Source: Streptococcus suis (GTDB taxonomy: Bacteria > Bacillota > Bacilli > Lactobacillales > Streptococcaceae). Taken from it: DNA of 64,000 nt. Position numbers and translations under genes: made by a program. The first letter of the stretch is position 1; every line of letters begins with the position of its first letter. The DNA is taken from NCBI RefSeq assembly GCF_019856455.1, contig NZ_CP082205.1, positions 558,001-622,000 of the forward strand, read 5' to 3'. Positions 1 through 9,880 of the stretch are shown here, in pieces. The notes below the pieces were generated by a model. It was not told the origin of the DNA and ran no database searches. It saw nothing but the letters and a program-made list of their open reading frames with translations.

Positions 1-1
1 G

Positions 2-2497
2 CGTACACAGGATTTATTGGATTACTTTGATTTGAATAACGATAGTTTTCGAGAAAAGATAACAAAGATTTATCTGGAAGAGTATAGGGATACGAATCAG
101 CGTGAGGAGGTTTTGCTGATTCTAGATTCTTATAAAGATAAAATTAAGTATCCTACACCAGTCTCTTATCCCTGCAACTGCCTTAATTTTTACAGGTATA
201 TAGCAGATCAGTACTTGTTTTATAAGGCTGGACAGTTAACTGTATCATTTGATCATTTGTTAGAATGGAATGGCATTGTTGATAAGATTGATCCTTCTAT
301 TTTATTTGCGATGAAGGCAGCATTGTCTGGCAAGGAGATTGAAGAAGACTCCTTCCATAGAGTACAGCATGATAATGATCGTTTGAATGCTATTTTATCC
401 AAAGGTATTTCCGAAAATCATATGCATCTGAAAGGCTCAGGTTATACAACTGAAATGAGTTGGCATGATTTCTCAATTAGCCGCAGAATTACATTTGATC
501 ATTTCGAAAAGATTCTGAAAGATCAGCGAATTCGTTACGAAGAAAAAATATTAGGTTTTTACAAGGCGAGGTTGATTAAATTATTCTTATTTCAAAAACT
601 GATTTTCTGTAGCAAAGAAAAATCTGCAAGTGAGGATTCAGATACGGTAGAGAGTGAACGATTGATGGAACAGGATATATTGTATCTTTTCTCAGCCAAA
701 AATCTTGATGAATACCAATACCTTGTCGGAAGATTGCAGGAAAAGGTGAGATACCTGAGAGAGCACTTTGAAGATTACTACAAACTGAATGTTCCTTCTG
801 GGAAGTTTGACATAAAGAAACGTTCCTATGTTGTTGAAAGACAGTACTTGACAGATATCTTTCGTTATTATCTTAATAATAGACTAAGCAAGTTTGATGT
901 ATTCGTATTGAATGTTTACTTGCTATCCATGAATCAGTTTCGTACTTTCTTGTATCAAACCAATATTGGCATGGGCTTTTCCAAATTCAAATTGAGCGAA
1001 GACATTAAAGAAGATATGCTTTCAAAAGATAGAGACATAAAGGATGATACCATTCGCTCGACTTTTGATAAATATTACAGCGAGAGAAATGTCAAAAAGG
1101 TAGAATTTCGAATTGCTCCTAAAACTAGTGTAGCGGATTACAACAAATTATTGAAGAAGCTACAAGGTATTAATAGTGAAATAAGTGAAGAATATGGCGA
1201 TAGACAGTTAGACTACGGAGTCATTGTTCATCTCATAAAAGATAAAAATGATTTCACTGAAAAAGATGGATTGTCTAGAAAAGAGAAATCATTGGCAGTG
1301 ATTAAAAAGACCACCGATGTATTGCTTCAACTATTTGAAGCTGAGAATAGACTGAGAGAGCAGACTCTCTTTTCAGAAGATGATGAAAATTATATTCCCT
1401 CGACTAAGATTATTGGGCTAGATACTGCCAATTACGAACACAATGTTCGGCCAGAAATATTTGGACCTTTCTTTAGAAAGGTGAGAGCAAGTATTGATCA
1501 GCAACGTTTCTTCGGTCTCACTTACCATGTGGGTGAAGACTATGTAACCATAGCCAATGGCTTGCGGGCGATTGATGAGGTTATTGAATTTATAGGTTAT
1601 AGGCGAGGAGACCGACTAGGGCATGCACTAGCTTTAGGATTAGATATCCAACAGTATTTTATGACCAAGCGAAATAAAATTCACTCTACGTTAGAGGAAT
1701 ATTTTGATGATATTGTTTGGATGTACTTCTTTATCAAGGAAAATCGTAAGATTGAAGATAAGGAGTCGCATGAAATACTACAGTACCTTAGAGATCATTT
1801 CGAAGAAATTAAGGCAATTCTAGTGGAGACTATTCGAAATGAACAGCTGCAGAAGGATGGCTTGGATCAGTTTACGCTGGAAGATTATTACGCAAGTTAC
1901 TGTTTAAGAGGAGATGACCCTACTTTCTATCACGATTTGTTAGAAATGATTCCAACTGATGATTTTGAAGAAGAGTATTACAAATTAACTAAGTCATCTG
2001 AATGTGGTCTAAATGATCGTCACGCATATCATAAGCAGTCCTTTAAGAATCAAAGAGCTCGCATCCTTTACTACCAATACCATTATTCTAAAAACTTCAA
2101 ACAGCTACATAATGAGCCATTTTTTCAAGAAGCAAATTCGCAATACATTCAAGCGGTGAGATATACACAGCTCTTACTTAGACGGAAGGTGGAGAGGATG
2201 GGAATTTGTGTAGAATGCAATCCAAGTTCCAATCGTAAGATATCTTTTGTTAATAAATACATTGATTTACCTTGGTTTGAGCTTAACCAGTCAGGACTTA
2301 TTGAGAGAGACTTACCTGATATTTCAATCTCAATCAATACAGACGATAGTGCTGTCTTTCAGACGGACCTCTCCTTAGAATATGCTTATGTAACAGCAAC
2401 ACTTTTGAGAGAAGGGTTTAAGCCAGAGAAAGTATATCAGTACATTGATTACCTACGTGAACAGTCTATGCAACAAAGTTTTATCAGGGAAAAATGA
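2..2497 (+). CDS. rdrB: RADAR defence deaminase subunit RdrB (5' end outside the window)
   Basis: Large adenosine-deaminase-like protein. Metal/active-site motifs of the adenosine deaminase fold are visible, numbered from the TTG at 17: H135-M-H137, H504 in TYHVGED, H536 in RLGHALALG, an ECNPSSN segment near 733, and D776-D777 in SINTDDSA. Long family-specific insertions give more than 800 residues, far larger than metabolic adenosine deaminases (about 340) and matching RdrB of RADAR, where it assembles with the ATPase RdrA and deaminates adenosine/ATP during phage infection (family knowledge). The frame is open to the left edge, so the TTG at 17 is probably not the true start and rdrA should lie just upstream. 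It ends at a TGA overlapping the following remnant. No in-frame disruption is visible. Confidence 0.85.
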   Translation, partial: RTQDLLDYFDLNNDSFREKITKIYLEEYRDTNQREEVLLILDSYKDKIKYPTPVSYPCNCLNFYRYIADQYLFYKAGQLTVSFDHLLEWNGIVDKIDPSILFAMKAALSGKEIEEDSFHRVQHDNDRLNAILSKGISENHMHLKGSGYTTEMSWHDFSISRRITFDHFEKILKDQRIRYEEKILGFYKARLIKLFLFQKLIFCSKEKSASEDSDTVESERLMEQDILYLFSAKNLDEYQYLVGRLQEKVRYLREHFEDYYKLNVPSGKFDIKKRSYVVERQYLTDIFRYYLNNRLSKFDVFVLNVYLLSMNQFRTFLYQTNIGMGFSKFKLSEDIKEDMLSKDRDIKDDTIRSTFDKYYSERNVKKVEFRIAPKTSVADYNKLLKKLQGINSEISEEYGDRQLDYGVIVHLIKDKNDFTEKDGLSRKEKSLAVIKKTTDVLLQLFEAENRLREQTLFSEDDENYIPSTKIIGLDTANYEHNVRPEIFGPFFRKVRASIDQQRFFGLTYHVGEDYVTIANGLRAIDEVIEFIGYRRGDRLGHALALGLDIQQYFMTKRNKIHSTLEEYFDDIVWMYFFIKENRKIEDKESHEILQYLRDHFEEIKAILVETIRNEQLQKDGLDQFTLEDYYASYCLRGDDPTFYHDLLEMIPTDDFEEEYYKLTKSSECGLNDRHAYHKQSFKNQRARILYYQYHYSKNFKQLHNEPFFQEANSQYIQAVRYTQLLLRRKVERMGICVECNPSSNRKISFVNKYIDLPWFELNQSGLIERDLPDISISINTDDSAVFQTDLSLEYAYVTATLLREGFKPEKVYQYIDYLREQSMQQSFIREK

Positions 2498-2640
2498 TAG
2501 GCTTCTCCATGGGCTACAACTACAACGGTCGTCTGCGTTCCTCTGAAATTCTTTTACAGGAAGATGGCACAACGCGTATGATTCGTCGTGCTGAAACACC
2601 AGAGGATTATTTCGCGACCATTTACGGTTTTGATTTTGAC
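2494..2640 (+). pseudogene. C-terminal remnant of an unrecognised protein, interrupted by an IS
   Basis: An open frame of about 49 codons (GYNYNGRLRSSEILL near its start, TPEDYFATIYGFDFD at its end) begins at the rdrB stop and runs into the left end of the ISAs1-type element. Joining the sequence across the IS (removing the IS and one copy of the 9-bp duplication) gives GFDFD-R-stop at 3969-3974, so the original protein ended two codons past the insertion point. There is no good Shine-Dalgarno for the ATG at 2494 and the frame closes at 2460, so the 5' part of the gene is missing, presumably lost when the defence locus was acquired. I do not recognise the family. It may still be translated by coupling to rdrB. 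Confidence 0.5.
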
Positions 2641-3959
2641 CACGCCAAACGCATGAAGAAAATTTCGTTTTCAGAATCAGAAAGCGAAAATCATAACCAA
2701 ACATCAATCAAAGTAGTACACTAGAATAGAGGTGAACTACTTTGATTGATTTTCTTTTATCCATAGAAGAGCACAAAGAAGATTATGATAGCCGTCAAGC
2801 ATGGAAAATCCGCTATCCCTTATCTACTATTCTGTTTCTGGTTTTCGTTTGTCAATTGGCAGGGGGTGAAACGTGGAAAGAGATGGAAGATTTCATAGAA
2901 ATGAACGAGTCTGTTTTGGGAGAATACGTTGACTTGAGTGTCGGCTGTCCTTCTCATGACACTTTGGAACGTGTTGTGAGTATGGTCAATCCAGATTTCT
3001 TACAGGAACTGAAACTGTCCTTTGAAGTCTCTTCTGAAGCAACTGATTTTTCCAAATTGATTGCCGTTGACGGAAAAACGATTCGGGGGAACCGAGGAAA
3101 ACACCAATCCCCTACTCATATTGTCACTGCCTATGATGGTGGTAATCGGCTTAGTCTTGGTCAGGTAGCTGTTGAGGATAAAAGTAATGAAATCACAGCC
3201 ATTCCTCGCCTCTTGCGTCAGCTAGACCTTCGTAAGAGTGTCGTTACGATTGATGCGATGGGAACACAGACTGATATAGTGGATGTGATTATCGGCGGTA
3301 AGGGTGATTATTGCTTGGCAGTCAAAGGAAATCAAGGCAATCTCCATGAGGATATTGACCTCTATTTTAGTGACGCCAAATTGTTATCTAAGTTGACGGC
3401 GAAAGGCTGTCATTATCAGACCATCGAAAAGGCACGCAGTCAGATTGAGGTGAGGGACTACTGGATTTCTCACGATGTGAAATGGTTGAGTCAACGCCAT
3501 CCAAAATGGAAAAAACTTCGTGGAATTGGTATGGCTAAGAATACCATTGATAAAGACGGTATCATCACGGAAGAAGTTCGATACTTTATCCTCAGTTTCA
3601 AGGGTGATGTGCAGACATTTTCACAGGTTGTTCGTGGTCATTGGTCGGTTGAGAGCCTACATTGGTTGTTAGATGTGGTTTACCGAGAAGATAAGAACCA
3701 AACCTTAGATAAACGAGCTGCTTTCAATTTAAATGCTATTCGTAAAGTTTGTCTTCATCTCTTGCAACTGATGATCTTCCCTAAGGAGAAGTTGAGTTAC
3801 CGGCGTAAACAACGCTATATTTCTGTCCATTTGGAGGATTATTTGCCACAATTATTTGGACATCGAGGATAAGGTGCTTGTATAAAGGTAGATACTAAGT
3901 TTAAAGCGGTTATTTCCGGGGACAAAAGGAGAGAAGAAAGTTTTCATGCGTATGGCGTG
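2641..3959 (+). mobile_element. ISAs1-family insertion sequence, copy 1
   Basis: A 1319-bp element bounded by imperfect terminal inverted repeats: left CACGCCAAACGCATGAAG, right (reverse complement) CACGCCATACGCATGAAAAC. It is flanked by perfect 9-bp direct repeats GATTTTGAC (2632-2640 and 3960-3968), the target-site duplication expected of the ISAs1 family. It holds one full-length transposase gene. A nearly identical copy lies at 10490-11802 in the same orientation; copy 1 has 6 extra bases near the left end. Confidence 0.93.
2742..3872 (+). CDS. ISAs1-family DDE transposase (copy 1)
   Basis: A 376-residue transposase of the ISAs1 type: an N-terminal H-repeat-associated domain (about 1-110) and a DDE catalytic domain with D in IAVDGKTIRGN, D in VVTIDAMGTQTD and E in GHWSVESLHWLLDV. 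Full length and uninterrupted. The initiation codon here is TTG at 2742, where the second copy has ATG at the equivalent position, which may lower expression; a GAGGTG Shine-Dalgarno lies just upstream. It differs from copy 2 by a small number of substitutions, so the two insertions are fairly recent relatives. Confidence 0.93.
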   Translation: MIDFLLSIEEHKEDYDSRQAWKIRYPLSTILFLVFVCQLAGGETWKEMEDFIEMNESVLGEYVDLSVGCPSHDTLERVVSMVNPDFLQELKLSFEVSSEATDFSKLIAVDGKTIRGNRGKHQSPTHIVTAYDGGNRLSLGQVAVEDKSNEITAIPRLLRQLDLRKSVVTIDAMGTQTDIVDVIIGGKGDYCLAVKGNQGNLHEDIDLYFSDAKLLSKLTAKGCHYQTIEKARSQIEVRDYWISHDVKWLSQRHPKWKKLRGIGMAKNTIDKDGIITEEVRYFILSFKGDVQTFSQVVRGHWSVESLHWLLDVVYREDKNQTLDKRAAFNLNAIRKVCLHLLQLMIFPKEKLSYRRKQRYISVHLEDYLPQLFGHRG

Positions 3960-3977
3960 GATTTTGACAGGTAAGTC

Positions 3978-4006
3978 TTGGAAAAGCCTTCTGAATTTGG
4001 TATAAT
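3978..4006 (+). promoter_or_regulatory. Promoter for yneF-type gene, beside the IS
   Basis: TTGGAA (3978-3983), a 17-base spacer and TATAAT (4001-4006) with an extended TGG before the -10. It begins about 18 bases past the IS end, so the insertion left it intact. It would serve the small membrane gene at 4077. Confidence 0.65.
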
Positions 4007-4076
4007 AGATTCATTAAGAGATTGTCGCAGGGCAATTCCGAATGAATTATTTTTAGAAGAGTCAGGAGATTGACAA

Positions 4077-4313
4077 ATGAACTTAGGTTTAGCAATTTTA
4101 CTTATTGTATTGGCATTTGCAGGTGGTGTAGCCTTGGGTATTTACTTGTCACGCAAACAAGTTGAAAACTACATTGCTGATAAGCCAGTTTTGGATGAAA
4201 ATGCTTTGCGTTTGATGATGAGCCAAATGGGGCAGAAACCAAGCGAAGCAAAAGTACAACAAGTACTTCGCCAAATCAAGAGCCAACAAAAAGTGGCAAG
4301 CAAGAAAAAATAA
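4077..4313 (+). CDS. YneF/UPF0154 family small membrane protein
   Basis: A 78-residue protein with one N-terminal membrane segment (about residues 3-23, [22 protein letters not shown]) followed by a charged cytoplasmic tail containing [21 protein letters not shown], the conserved core of the UPF0154/YneF family. An AGGAG Shine-Dalgarno sits well placed before the ATG. The function of the family is unknown; it is conserved as a short gene in streptococci and bacilli. An intrinsic terminator follows. Confidence 0.88.
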   Translation: MNLGLAILLIVLAFAGGVALGIYLSRKQVENYIADKPVLDENALRLMMSQMGQKPSEAKVQQVLRQIKSQQKVASKKK

Positions 4314-4319
4314 TCAAAC

Positions 4320-4356
4320 TGGGACTGGGATATTCATTCCCAGATCCCATTTTTTG
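4320..4356 (+). terminator. Intrinsic terminator after yneF-type gene
   Basis: Inverted repeat TGGGA-CTGGGA / TCCCAG-A-TCCCA with one bulged base, directly followed by six T residues. Confidence 0.75.
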
Positions 4357-4402
4357 AGTAGAAAAGAAAGGCTAGTCAGATTTTCTGGCTATTCTCAATG
4401 TT

Positions 4403-5197
4403 ATGGATAATCGACCAATAGGTTTTTTAGATTCAGGTGTGGGGGGATTAACGGTTGCGCGTGAGTTAATGCGCCAGCTTCCCCATGAAGAAATCGTTTA
4501 TATCGGAGATTCGGCACGGGCACCTTATGGACCACGTCCAGCGGAACAAATCAGAGAATATACTTGGCAGCTGGTCAATTTCCTTTTGACAAAAAATGTA
4601 AAAATGATTGTCTTTGCCTGCAATACGGCAACAGCGGTAGCCTGGGAAGAAGTCAAGGAAAAGTTAGATATTCCTGTTTTGGGTGTTATTTTACCAGGTG
4701 CATCGGCAGCTATTAAGGCAACGCAAACTGGTAAGGTTGGTGTCTTAGGAACGGCTATGACCATTCAATCAGATATCTATCGTGAAAAAATTCAGGCCCT
4801 TTCTCCGGAAACGCAGGTAGACAGCCTAGCCTGTCCCAAATTTGCACCACTGGTTGAGTCCAATAGCCACCAATCCAGTCTTGCCAAAAAGGTTGTTTAT
4901 GAGACACTTCGGCCACTCGTTGGGAAAGTAGATACCTTGGTCTTGGGATGTACCCATTATCCCCTACTTCGCCCCATCATCCAGAATGCCATGGGCAAGG
5001 ATGTCAAGTTGATTGACAGTGGGGCAGAGTGCGCGCGAGATATTTCTGTTTTATTAAATTATTTTCAAATCAACTGCAGCCGTACCGAAAAGGATATTCA
5101 GCACAGATTTTACACAACAGCTAGTCCGACAGCTTTTAAAGAAATAGCTGAAAGCTGGATGGGCATTGATATTCATGTGGAGCATGTAGAACTATGA
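4403..5197 (+). CDS. racE: Glutamate racemase
   Basis: A 264-residue enzyme (usual family length) converting L- to D-glutamate for peptidoglycan. The N-terminal [13 protein letters not shown] signature, catalytic C73 in FACNTATA and C183 in LGCTHYP are all present. First gene of a compact cluster; its TGA overlaps the next start (ATGA). The start region has no clear Shine-Dalgarno; a TATTCT at 4390-4395 lies at the distance expected for a leaderless or very short leader, but no matching -35 is visible, so this is weak. Confidence 0.97.
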   Translation: MDNRPIGFLDSGVGGLTVARELMRQLPHEEIVYIGDSARAPYGPRPAEQIREYTWQLVNFLLTKNVKMIVFACNTATAVAWEEVKEKLDIPVLGVILPGASAAIKATQTGKVGVLGTAMTIQSDIYREKIQALSPETQVDSLACPKFAPLVESNSHQSSLAKKVVYETLRPLVGKVDTLVLGCTHYPLLRPIIQNAMGKDVKLIDSGAECARDISVLLNYFQINCSRTEKDIQHRFYTTASPTAFKEIAESWMGIDIHVEHVEL

Positions 5198-6204
5198 CAG
5201 ACAAGATATACGAATACAGAGATGAGCACAATTGGTTTATCGGAAAAGCCAGCTTTGCCAATCTATTTGGTTCATTTGGTGAAAATGGGAGAGAGCAGGA
5301 AATTTACCAGATTGGTCAATTGTTTGACAAACTAATTGCTGGTAACTATGAAGATGAGAACTTTAACCAGTGTGTCAAAATTGAAGTGATCAAACTCCAG
5401 TCGGACTTTGCCCTCTTCCAATTTGCCTGTGGTATTTTGAATGAGTTAAACAATCGCCAGTTCAAAGTTCTCCAACACCAAGGAGCTATTCTGGTAACAG
5501 AAGCTGACAAATTGCTCTTGGTTCATCTGCCCCAAGCAGGAGTAAGCACGGCAGATTTCTTCGGTCAAGACAAGGGATTGGCAAGCGTAGGAGATAGCAT
5601 CTTGATTGCTACAAAAAATGAAGGTAAGACCAAGGAATTCCGTAAGTTTTTTGAGCGTTTTGGCTACCAGGTCGAGAACCTCAACAACTATCCTGATCTG
5701 CCAGATGTAGCAGAAACAGGTATGACTTTTGAGGAAAATGCACGCTTGAAGGCTGAAACCATAGCAGAGCTGACAGGCAAGATGGTCTTGGCAGATGATT
5801 CTGGTTTGAAGGTTGATGCTTTAGGTGGTTTGCCAGGAGTTTGGTCTGCTCGTTTTTCAGGCCCAGATGCCACAGATGAGCTCAATAATGCCAAACTCTT
5901 GCATGAGTTAGCCATGGTATTTGAACTGAAAGATCGTTCGGCGCAATTCCATTGTACTCTGGTCATGGCTGCTCCAAATCGTGATAGTTTGGTTGTCGAA
6001 GCGGACTGGGAAGGCTTTATCGGTATGGACCTCCGTGGGGAAAATGGGTTTGGATATGATCCACTTTTCCTCGTAGGCGAAACAGGTAAGACCTCGGCAG
6101 AATTAACCTTAGAAGAAAAAAATAAGATTTCCCACCGTGCACAAGCACTAGAAAAATTAGTGGAGGCATTTCCAGTATGGCAGGAGCAAGCAAAACAATC
6201 CTAG
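5194..6204 (+). CDS. rdgB: XTP/dITP diphosphatase (RdgB/HAM1) with streptococcal N-terminal extension
   Basis: 336 residues: an N-terminal domain of about 125 residues with no motif I recognise, then a complete HAM1/RdgB domain from about residue 133 ([54 protein letters not shown]). The C-terminal domain hydrolyses non-canonical purine triphosphates such as ITP and XTP to keep them out of DNA and RNA. The enlarged form is the usual one in streptococci rather than a recent fusion. Starts inside the racE stop (4-bp overlap) and overlaps the next gene by 28 bases, implying translational coupling. Confidence 0.94.
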   Translation: MTDKIYEYRDEHNWFIGKASFANLFGSFGENGREQEIYQIGQLFDKLIAGNYEDENFNQCVKIEVIKLQSDFALFQFACGILNELNNRQFKVLQHQGAILVTEADKLLLVHLPQAGVSTADFFGQDKGLASVGDSILIATKNEGKTKEFRKFFERFGYQVENLNNYPDLPDVAETGMTFEENARLKAETIAELTGKMVLADDSGLKVDALGGLPGVWSARFSGPDATDELNNAKLLHELAMVFELKDRSAQFHCTLVMAAPNRDSLVVEADWEGFIGMDLRGENGFGYDPLFLVGETGKTSAELTLEEKNKISHRAQALEKLVEAFPVWQEQAKQS

Positions 6205-6704
6205 TCATGAGCGACTCTCATGGGGATAGACAGATTGTAGAGGATATTAAACATCATTATCTTGGCAAGGTCGATGCCATCTTTCACAACGGTGATTCGG
6301 AACTGGACAGTCAAGATAGTCTTTGGGTTGGTATTCAAGTGGTCAATGGCAACTGCGACTATTTTGGCGGTTATCCAGACCAGCTCATTACTCAATTGGG
6401 TGATGTGACCATTGCCCAAACCCATGGACACCTCTATGGTATTAATTACGGCTGGCAACGGCTGGATTATTGGGCACAGGAAGTGGATGCGGATATTTGT
6501 TTGTATGGGCATCTGCATGTGCCTGATGCCGAAGTGCGTGGCAAGACCCTCTTCCTCAATCCTGGCTCCGTTAGTCAACCTCGTGGTTTGGTCAGAGAAT
6601 GTCTCTATGCTCTTGTGACTATCTATGATGATCATTTCCATGTGGATTACTACAATCGACAGCACCAACTTTACCCAGCATTGACAAAGGATATTTCAAG
6701 ATGA
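6177..6704 (+). CDS. YfcE-type metallophosphoesterase
   Basis: 175 residues with the calcineurin-like phosphoesterase metal motifs in order: SDSHGD (D13, H15), FHNGDSE, GNCD, THGHLYG and YGHLHVP, then [10 protein letters not shown]. Family members are Mn-dependent phosphodiesterases of the MJ0936/YfcE type; the natural substrate in streptococci is not known. The ATG at 6177 lies within rdgB; the next Met (6207) would remove the first beta strand before SDSHGD, so 6177 is preferred. Overlaps the next gene by 4 bases. Confidence 0.92.
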   Translation: MAGASKTILVMSDSHGDRQIVEDIKHHYLGKVDAIFHNGDSELDSQDSLWVGIQVVNGNCDYFGGYPDQLITQLGDVTIAQTHGHLYGINYGWQRLDYWAQEVDADICLYGHLHVPDAEVRGKTLFLNPGSVSQPRGLVRECLYALVTIYDDHFHVDYYNRQHQLYPALTKDISR

Positions 6705-7159
6705 TTGCAAGAGAATTTGAAGCCTTTTTATTGGACCAGGAAGAAACTTTCTTGACACCAGCAGATAAATTGGCAGTAATTATTGATACGCATAATATTG
6801 ACCATGCTAAATTGTTGCTCAGTCACATGACCTATTCTCGTGTGCCTGTAGTAACAGAAGACGGCCGATTCTTTGGAACCATTGGCTTGACGGAAATCAT
6901 TCAATACCAGGCTGAGCATGAGTTGTCAGATGATGAATTGAACACGGATATTTCCCTGATTGCAAAGACGGATGTAGAAACGGTAGGTCTGGATTATGAT
7001 TTGACAGAAGTCATGCGCAAGCTAGTTGATCAGTCCTTCCTACCTGTTCTAGGGGAAAACAGGGAATTCCTTGGGATTATTACCCGTAAATCTATTCTGA
7101 AAGCAATCAATGCTCTCTTGCATAATTTCCCCCTAGCATCAAAAGAAGGCAAGAAATGA
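6701..7159 (+). CDS. cbpB: CBS-domain c-di-AMP-binding protein (CbpB/DarB-like)
   Basis: 152 residues consisting of two CBS motifs (about 10-65 and 80-140) and little else, the architecture of Listeria CbpB and Bacillus DarB (YkuL), which bind c-di-AMP and, in the apo form, stimulate the (p)ppGpp synthetase Rel (known for relatives). The role here is inferred from length, sequence character and the conserved streptococcal position between yfcE and the xerD-like gene. Start and stop overlap both neighbours by 4 bases. Confidence 0.85.
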   Translation: MIAREFEAFLLDQEETFLTPADKLAVIIDTHNIDHAKLLLSHMTYSRVPVVTEDGRFFGTIGLTEIIQYQAEHELSDDELNTDISLIAKTDVETVGLDYDLTEVMRKLVDQSFLPVLGENREFLGIITRKSILKAINALLHNFPLASKEGKK

Positions 7160-7887
7160 AGCAGGCGATTGAATCTTTTATCCAGAGCAAAAAGGTCAGT
7201 GTCAACAGCCAAAAGTCCTATACCTATGACCTGCAGCAGTTTGTGACAGTAACAAAGGGGGAGATTAGCCAACAGTCTCTTTTGGTCTATCAGCAGTCTC
7301 TTCTAGACTTGAAACCTGCTGCTCAGAAAAGAAAGATGTCAGCGGTCAATCAATTTCTCTACTTTCTTTATGAAAATAATCTCCTGGATCGTTTTTATAA
7401 ATTGCAAACGATGTCAGGTCCAGCCAGCGTCAAAAAGAAACTGGAGCGTGAGGATTTAACTCTCCTCTTTCAAGAAAGTCCTTGGCTTGATGGGCAACTG
7501 ATTGCTCTTTTGATTGCCTTACTAGGGCTGATTCCTAGTGAAATAGCAGAGCTGACTAGTCAGCAGGTCAATCTGGATTTTCAAGTCCTGACAGTTGAGA
7601 AGGGAGCAACCAAGCGGGTGCTCACTCTGCCCAAGGAATTGATACCCTATATGGAGTCTCATCTGACAGGGCACTATGTCTTTGACAAGAAAGGACAGAC
7701 CTATTCTCGTCAATGGTTTTTTAATCGTCTGACAGAATTTGTCCAGTCCATCGGCAAGCCTGATTGGACAGCCCAAAAATTGCGGGAGCAGTATATTCTA
7801 AAACAGATAGACGAAGGAAAATCCTTGGACCAAATCGCCAAGCAGTTGGGACTGAAAACAAGCATGAGTTTGGAAAAATTTAGATAA
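7156..7887 (+). CDS. XerD-like tyrosine recombinase homologue, probably catalytically inactive
   Basis: 243 residues: SAM-like N-terminal domain ([24 protein letters not shown]) and an integrase-like C-terminal domain. The catalytic set is degenerate: the first Arg box reads [12 protein letters not shown] without Arg at the usual place, the HxxR box reads AQKLR (His lost), LGH is LGL, and the terminal Tyr is replaced by Phe in MSLEKFR. It is therefore unlikely to resolve chromosome dimers (streptococci use XerS/difSL) and its conserved place directly before scpA suggests a chromosome-linked structural role, which is inference. Confidence 0.88.
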   Translation: MKQAIESFIQSKKVSVNSQKSYTYDLQQFVTVTKGEISQQSLLVYQQSLLDLKPAAQKRKMSAVNQFLYFLYENNLLDRFYKLQTMSGPASVKKKLEREDLTLLFQESPWLDGQLIALLIALLGLIPSEIAELTSQQVNLDFQVLTVEKGATKRVLTLPKELIPYMESHLTGHYVFDKKGQTYSRQWFFNRLTEFVQSIGKPDWTAQKLREQYILKQIDEGKSLDQIAKQLGLKTSMSLEKFR

Positions 7888-8606
7888 TGGATATAAAATT
7901 AAAAGATTTTGAAGGGCCACTTGATCTCCTGCTACACCTGGTGTCCAAGTATCAAGTAGATATTTATGAGGTTCCGATTACAGAGGTTATTGAGCAATAT
8001 TTGGTCTACATTGCTACCTTACAAGCCATGCGTTTAGAGGTGGCGGGAGAATATATGCTCATGGCTAGTCAATTGATGGTCATCAAAAGTCGTCGGTTAT
8101 TGCCGAAGGTTGTTGAACAAATTGATCCCGAAGATGATCCTGAAATGGACCTCTTGGACCAGTTGGAAGAATACCGCAAGTTCAAACTTCTCAGTGAGAA
8201 ATTAGGGGAGCAACATGATGAACGGGCCAACTATTTTTCAAAACCCAAATTAGATTTGATCTATGATGATGTACAGTTAGCCAAGGATAAGACCGTCATT
8301 GACATTTTCCTAGCTTTTTCTAAAGTAATGGCTGAAAAACAGGCAAGCCTTCGTCAGTCTCATGCGACCATTGCCCGTGATGAATATAAAATCGAAGACA
8401 TGATGGACTTTGTTCGCAGTCGTTTCGAGATTGGTCCACGCCTTGAACTCCGTCAGCTTTTTCAAGAAAGTCAAGATGTTAATGAAATGATTACAATCTT
8501 CCTTGCGACTTTGGAATTGGTCAAGGTTCATGAAATCGTCTTGGAGCAGACAGAGACTTTTGGAGATATTTACCTAGTAAGGAGTGAAGATGAATCGCTT
8601 AGCTGA
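7887..8606 (+). CDS. scpA: Segregation and condensation protein A
   Basis: 239 residues of the kleisin family: N-terminal helical domain ([28 protein letters not shown]) that contacts the Smc neck, acidic linker ([19 protein letters not shown]), and a winged-helix C-terminus that contacts the Smc head. Works with ScpB and Smc in chromosome condensation and segregation. Start overlaps the previous stop (TAATG). Full length. Confidence 0.97.
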   Translation: MDIKLKDFEGPLDLLLHLVSKYQVDIYEVPITEVIEQYLVYIATLQAMRLEVAGEYMLMASQLMVIKSRRLLPKVVEQIDPEDDPEMDLLDQLEEYRKFKLLSEKLGEQHDERANYFSKPKLDLIYDDVQLAKDKTVIDIFLAFSKVMAEKQASLRQSHATIARDEYKIEDMMDFVRSRFEIGPRLELRQLFQESQDVNEMITIFLATLELVKVHEIVLEQTETFGDIYLVRSEDESLS

Positions 8607-9159
8607 AATCGAAGTCCTGCTCTTTGTGGCAGGTGAGGATGGCTTGAGTTTGCGCAATTTGGCTGAAATGTTGGAATTGCAGCCCACAGCTGTTAGTCAG
8701 CAATTAGAGAAACTTAGTGAGAAATATATGGCAGACAAAGCCTCAGGCTTGGCTCTCTTAGAGTCTTCCAATCGCTACAAGTTGGTTACTAAAAAAGAAT
8801 ATGCAAACCTTTTGCGAATCTATGCCAAAACACCAATCAATCAGACTATGTCACGGGCTCTTTTGGAAACCTTATCAATCGTAGCCTACAAGCAACCCAT
8901 TACTCGGATTGAAGTTGATGATATTCGCGGAGTCAATTCCAGTGGTGCCATCAGTAAATTACAGGCCTTTGACCTCATTCGTGAGAACGGTAAGAAAGAG
9001 GTTCTTGGCAGACCAAATCTCTATGTGACAACGGATTATTTCCTGGATTACATGGGAATTAATAGTCTAGAAGAATTACCTGATGTGTCTGAAATAGATT
9101 TGATTCAAGAAGAAACAGAGCTATTCGTAGAAAGAAATGAGTTAGAAAATGAGAATTAA
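8590..9159 (+). CDS. scpB: Segregation and condensation protein B
   Basis: 189 residues, two winged-helix domains (residues about 5-75 and 85-155; [21 protein letters not shown] is the conserved core). Partner of ScpA in the Smc-ScpAB complex. The ATG at 8590 is chosen over the in-frame GTG at 8584 because AAGGAG (8579-8584) is then correctly spaced. Overlaps scpA by 17 bases and rluB by 11, indicating coupled translation. Confidence 0.96.
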   Translation: MNRLAEIEVLLFVAGEDGLSLRNLAEMLELQPTAVSQQLEKLSEKYMADKASGLALLESSNRYKLVTKKEYANLLRIYAKTPINQTMSRALLETLSIVAYKQPITRIEVDDIRGVNSSGAISKLQAFDLIRENGKKEVLGRPNLYVTTDYFLDYMGINSLEELPDVSEIDLIQEETELFVERNELENEN

Positions 9160-9880
9160 TAAATACATTGCCCATGCTGGAGTTGCCAGTCGTCGTAAGG
9201 CAGAAGAATTGATAAAACAAGGCCTAGTAACTGTAAATGGTCAAGTTGTCCGTGAGTTGGCAACTACTATTAAGTCTGGAGATATTGTGGAAGTCGAAGG
9301 ACAACCAATCTACAACGAAGAGAAGGTCTACTATCTCCTCAATAAGCCACGTGGTGTTATTTCTAGTGTGTCAGACGACAAGGGACGAAAGACTGTCGTG
9401 GACTTGTTGCCAACAGTTAAGGAGCGGATTTATCCTGTAGGACGTCTGGACTGGGATACATCTGGGGTCTTGATTTTGACCAATGACGGTGATTTTACAG
9501 ACGAAATGATTCACCCTCGAAATGAGATTGACAAGGTTTATTTGGCGCGTGTCAAAGGGGTTGCCAACAAGGAAGTTTTGCGTCCCTTGACCCGTGGTGT
9601 TGTCATTGATGGTAAAAAGACCAAGCCTGCGGTGTACGAGATTATTAAGGTGGACCCTGTTAAAAATCGCTCTGTGGTCGAGTTGACCATTCATGAAGGT
9701 CGAAACCACCAGGTTAAGAAGATGTTTGAGGCTGTCGGCTTGCAGGTAGATAAGCTGTCTCGTACTCGCTTTGGTAATCTTGACTTGACCGGCCTACGTC
9801 CAGGAGAATACCGCAAGCTCAACAAGAAAGACATCAGCAAACTACATACCCTGGCTGTTACTAAGCCAGTTAAAAAATAA
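9149..9880 (+). CDS. rluB: 23S rRNA pseudouridine synthase RluB
   Basis: 243 residues: S4 RNA-binding domain ([21 protein letters not shown]) followed by an RsuA/RluB catalytic domain with the Asp in [19 protein letters not shown] and the [16 protein letters not shown] motif. Expected to isomerise U2605 of 23S rRNA (E. coli numbering). Usual neighbour of scpB in Gram-positive bacteria. Ends at a TAATG junction with yidD. Confidence 0.95.
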   Translation: MRINKYIAHAGVASRRKAEELIKQGLVTVNGQVVRELATTIKSGDIVEVEGQPIYNEEKVYYLLNKPRGVISSVSDDKGRKTVVDLLPTVKERIYPVGRLDWDTSGVLILTNDGDFTDEMIHPRNEIDKVYLARVKGVANKEVLRPLTRGVVIDGKKTKPAVYEIIKVDPVKNRSVVELTIHEGRNHQVKKMFEAVGLQVDKLSRTRFGNLDLTGLRPGEYRKLNKKDISKLHTLAVTKPVKK

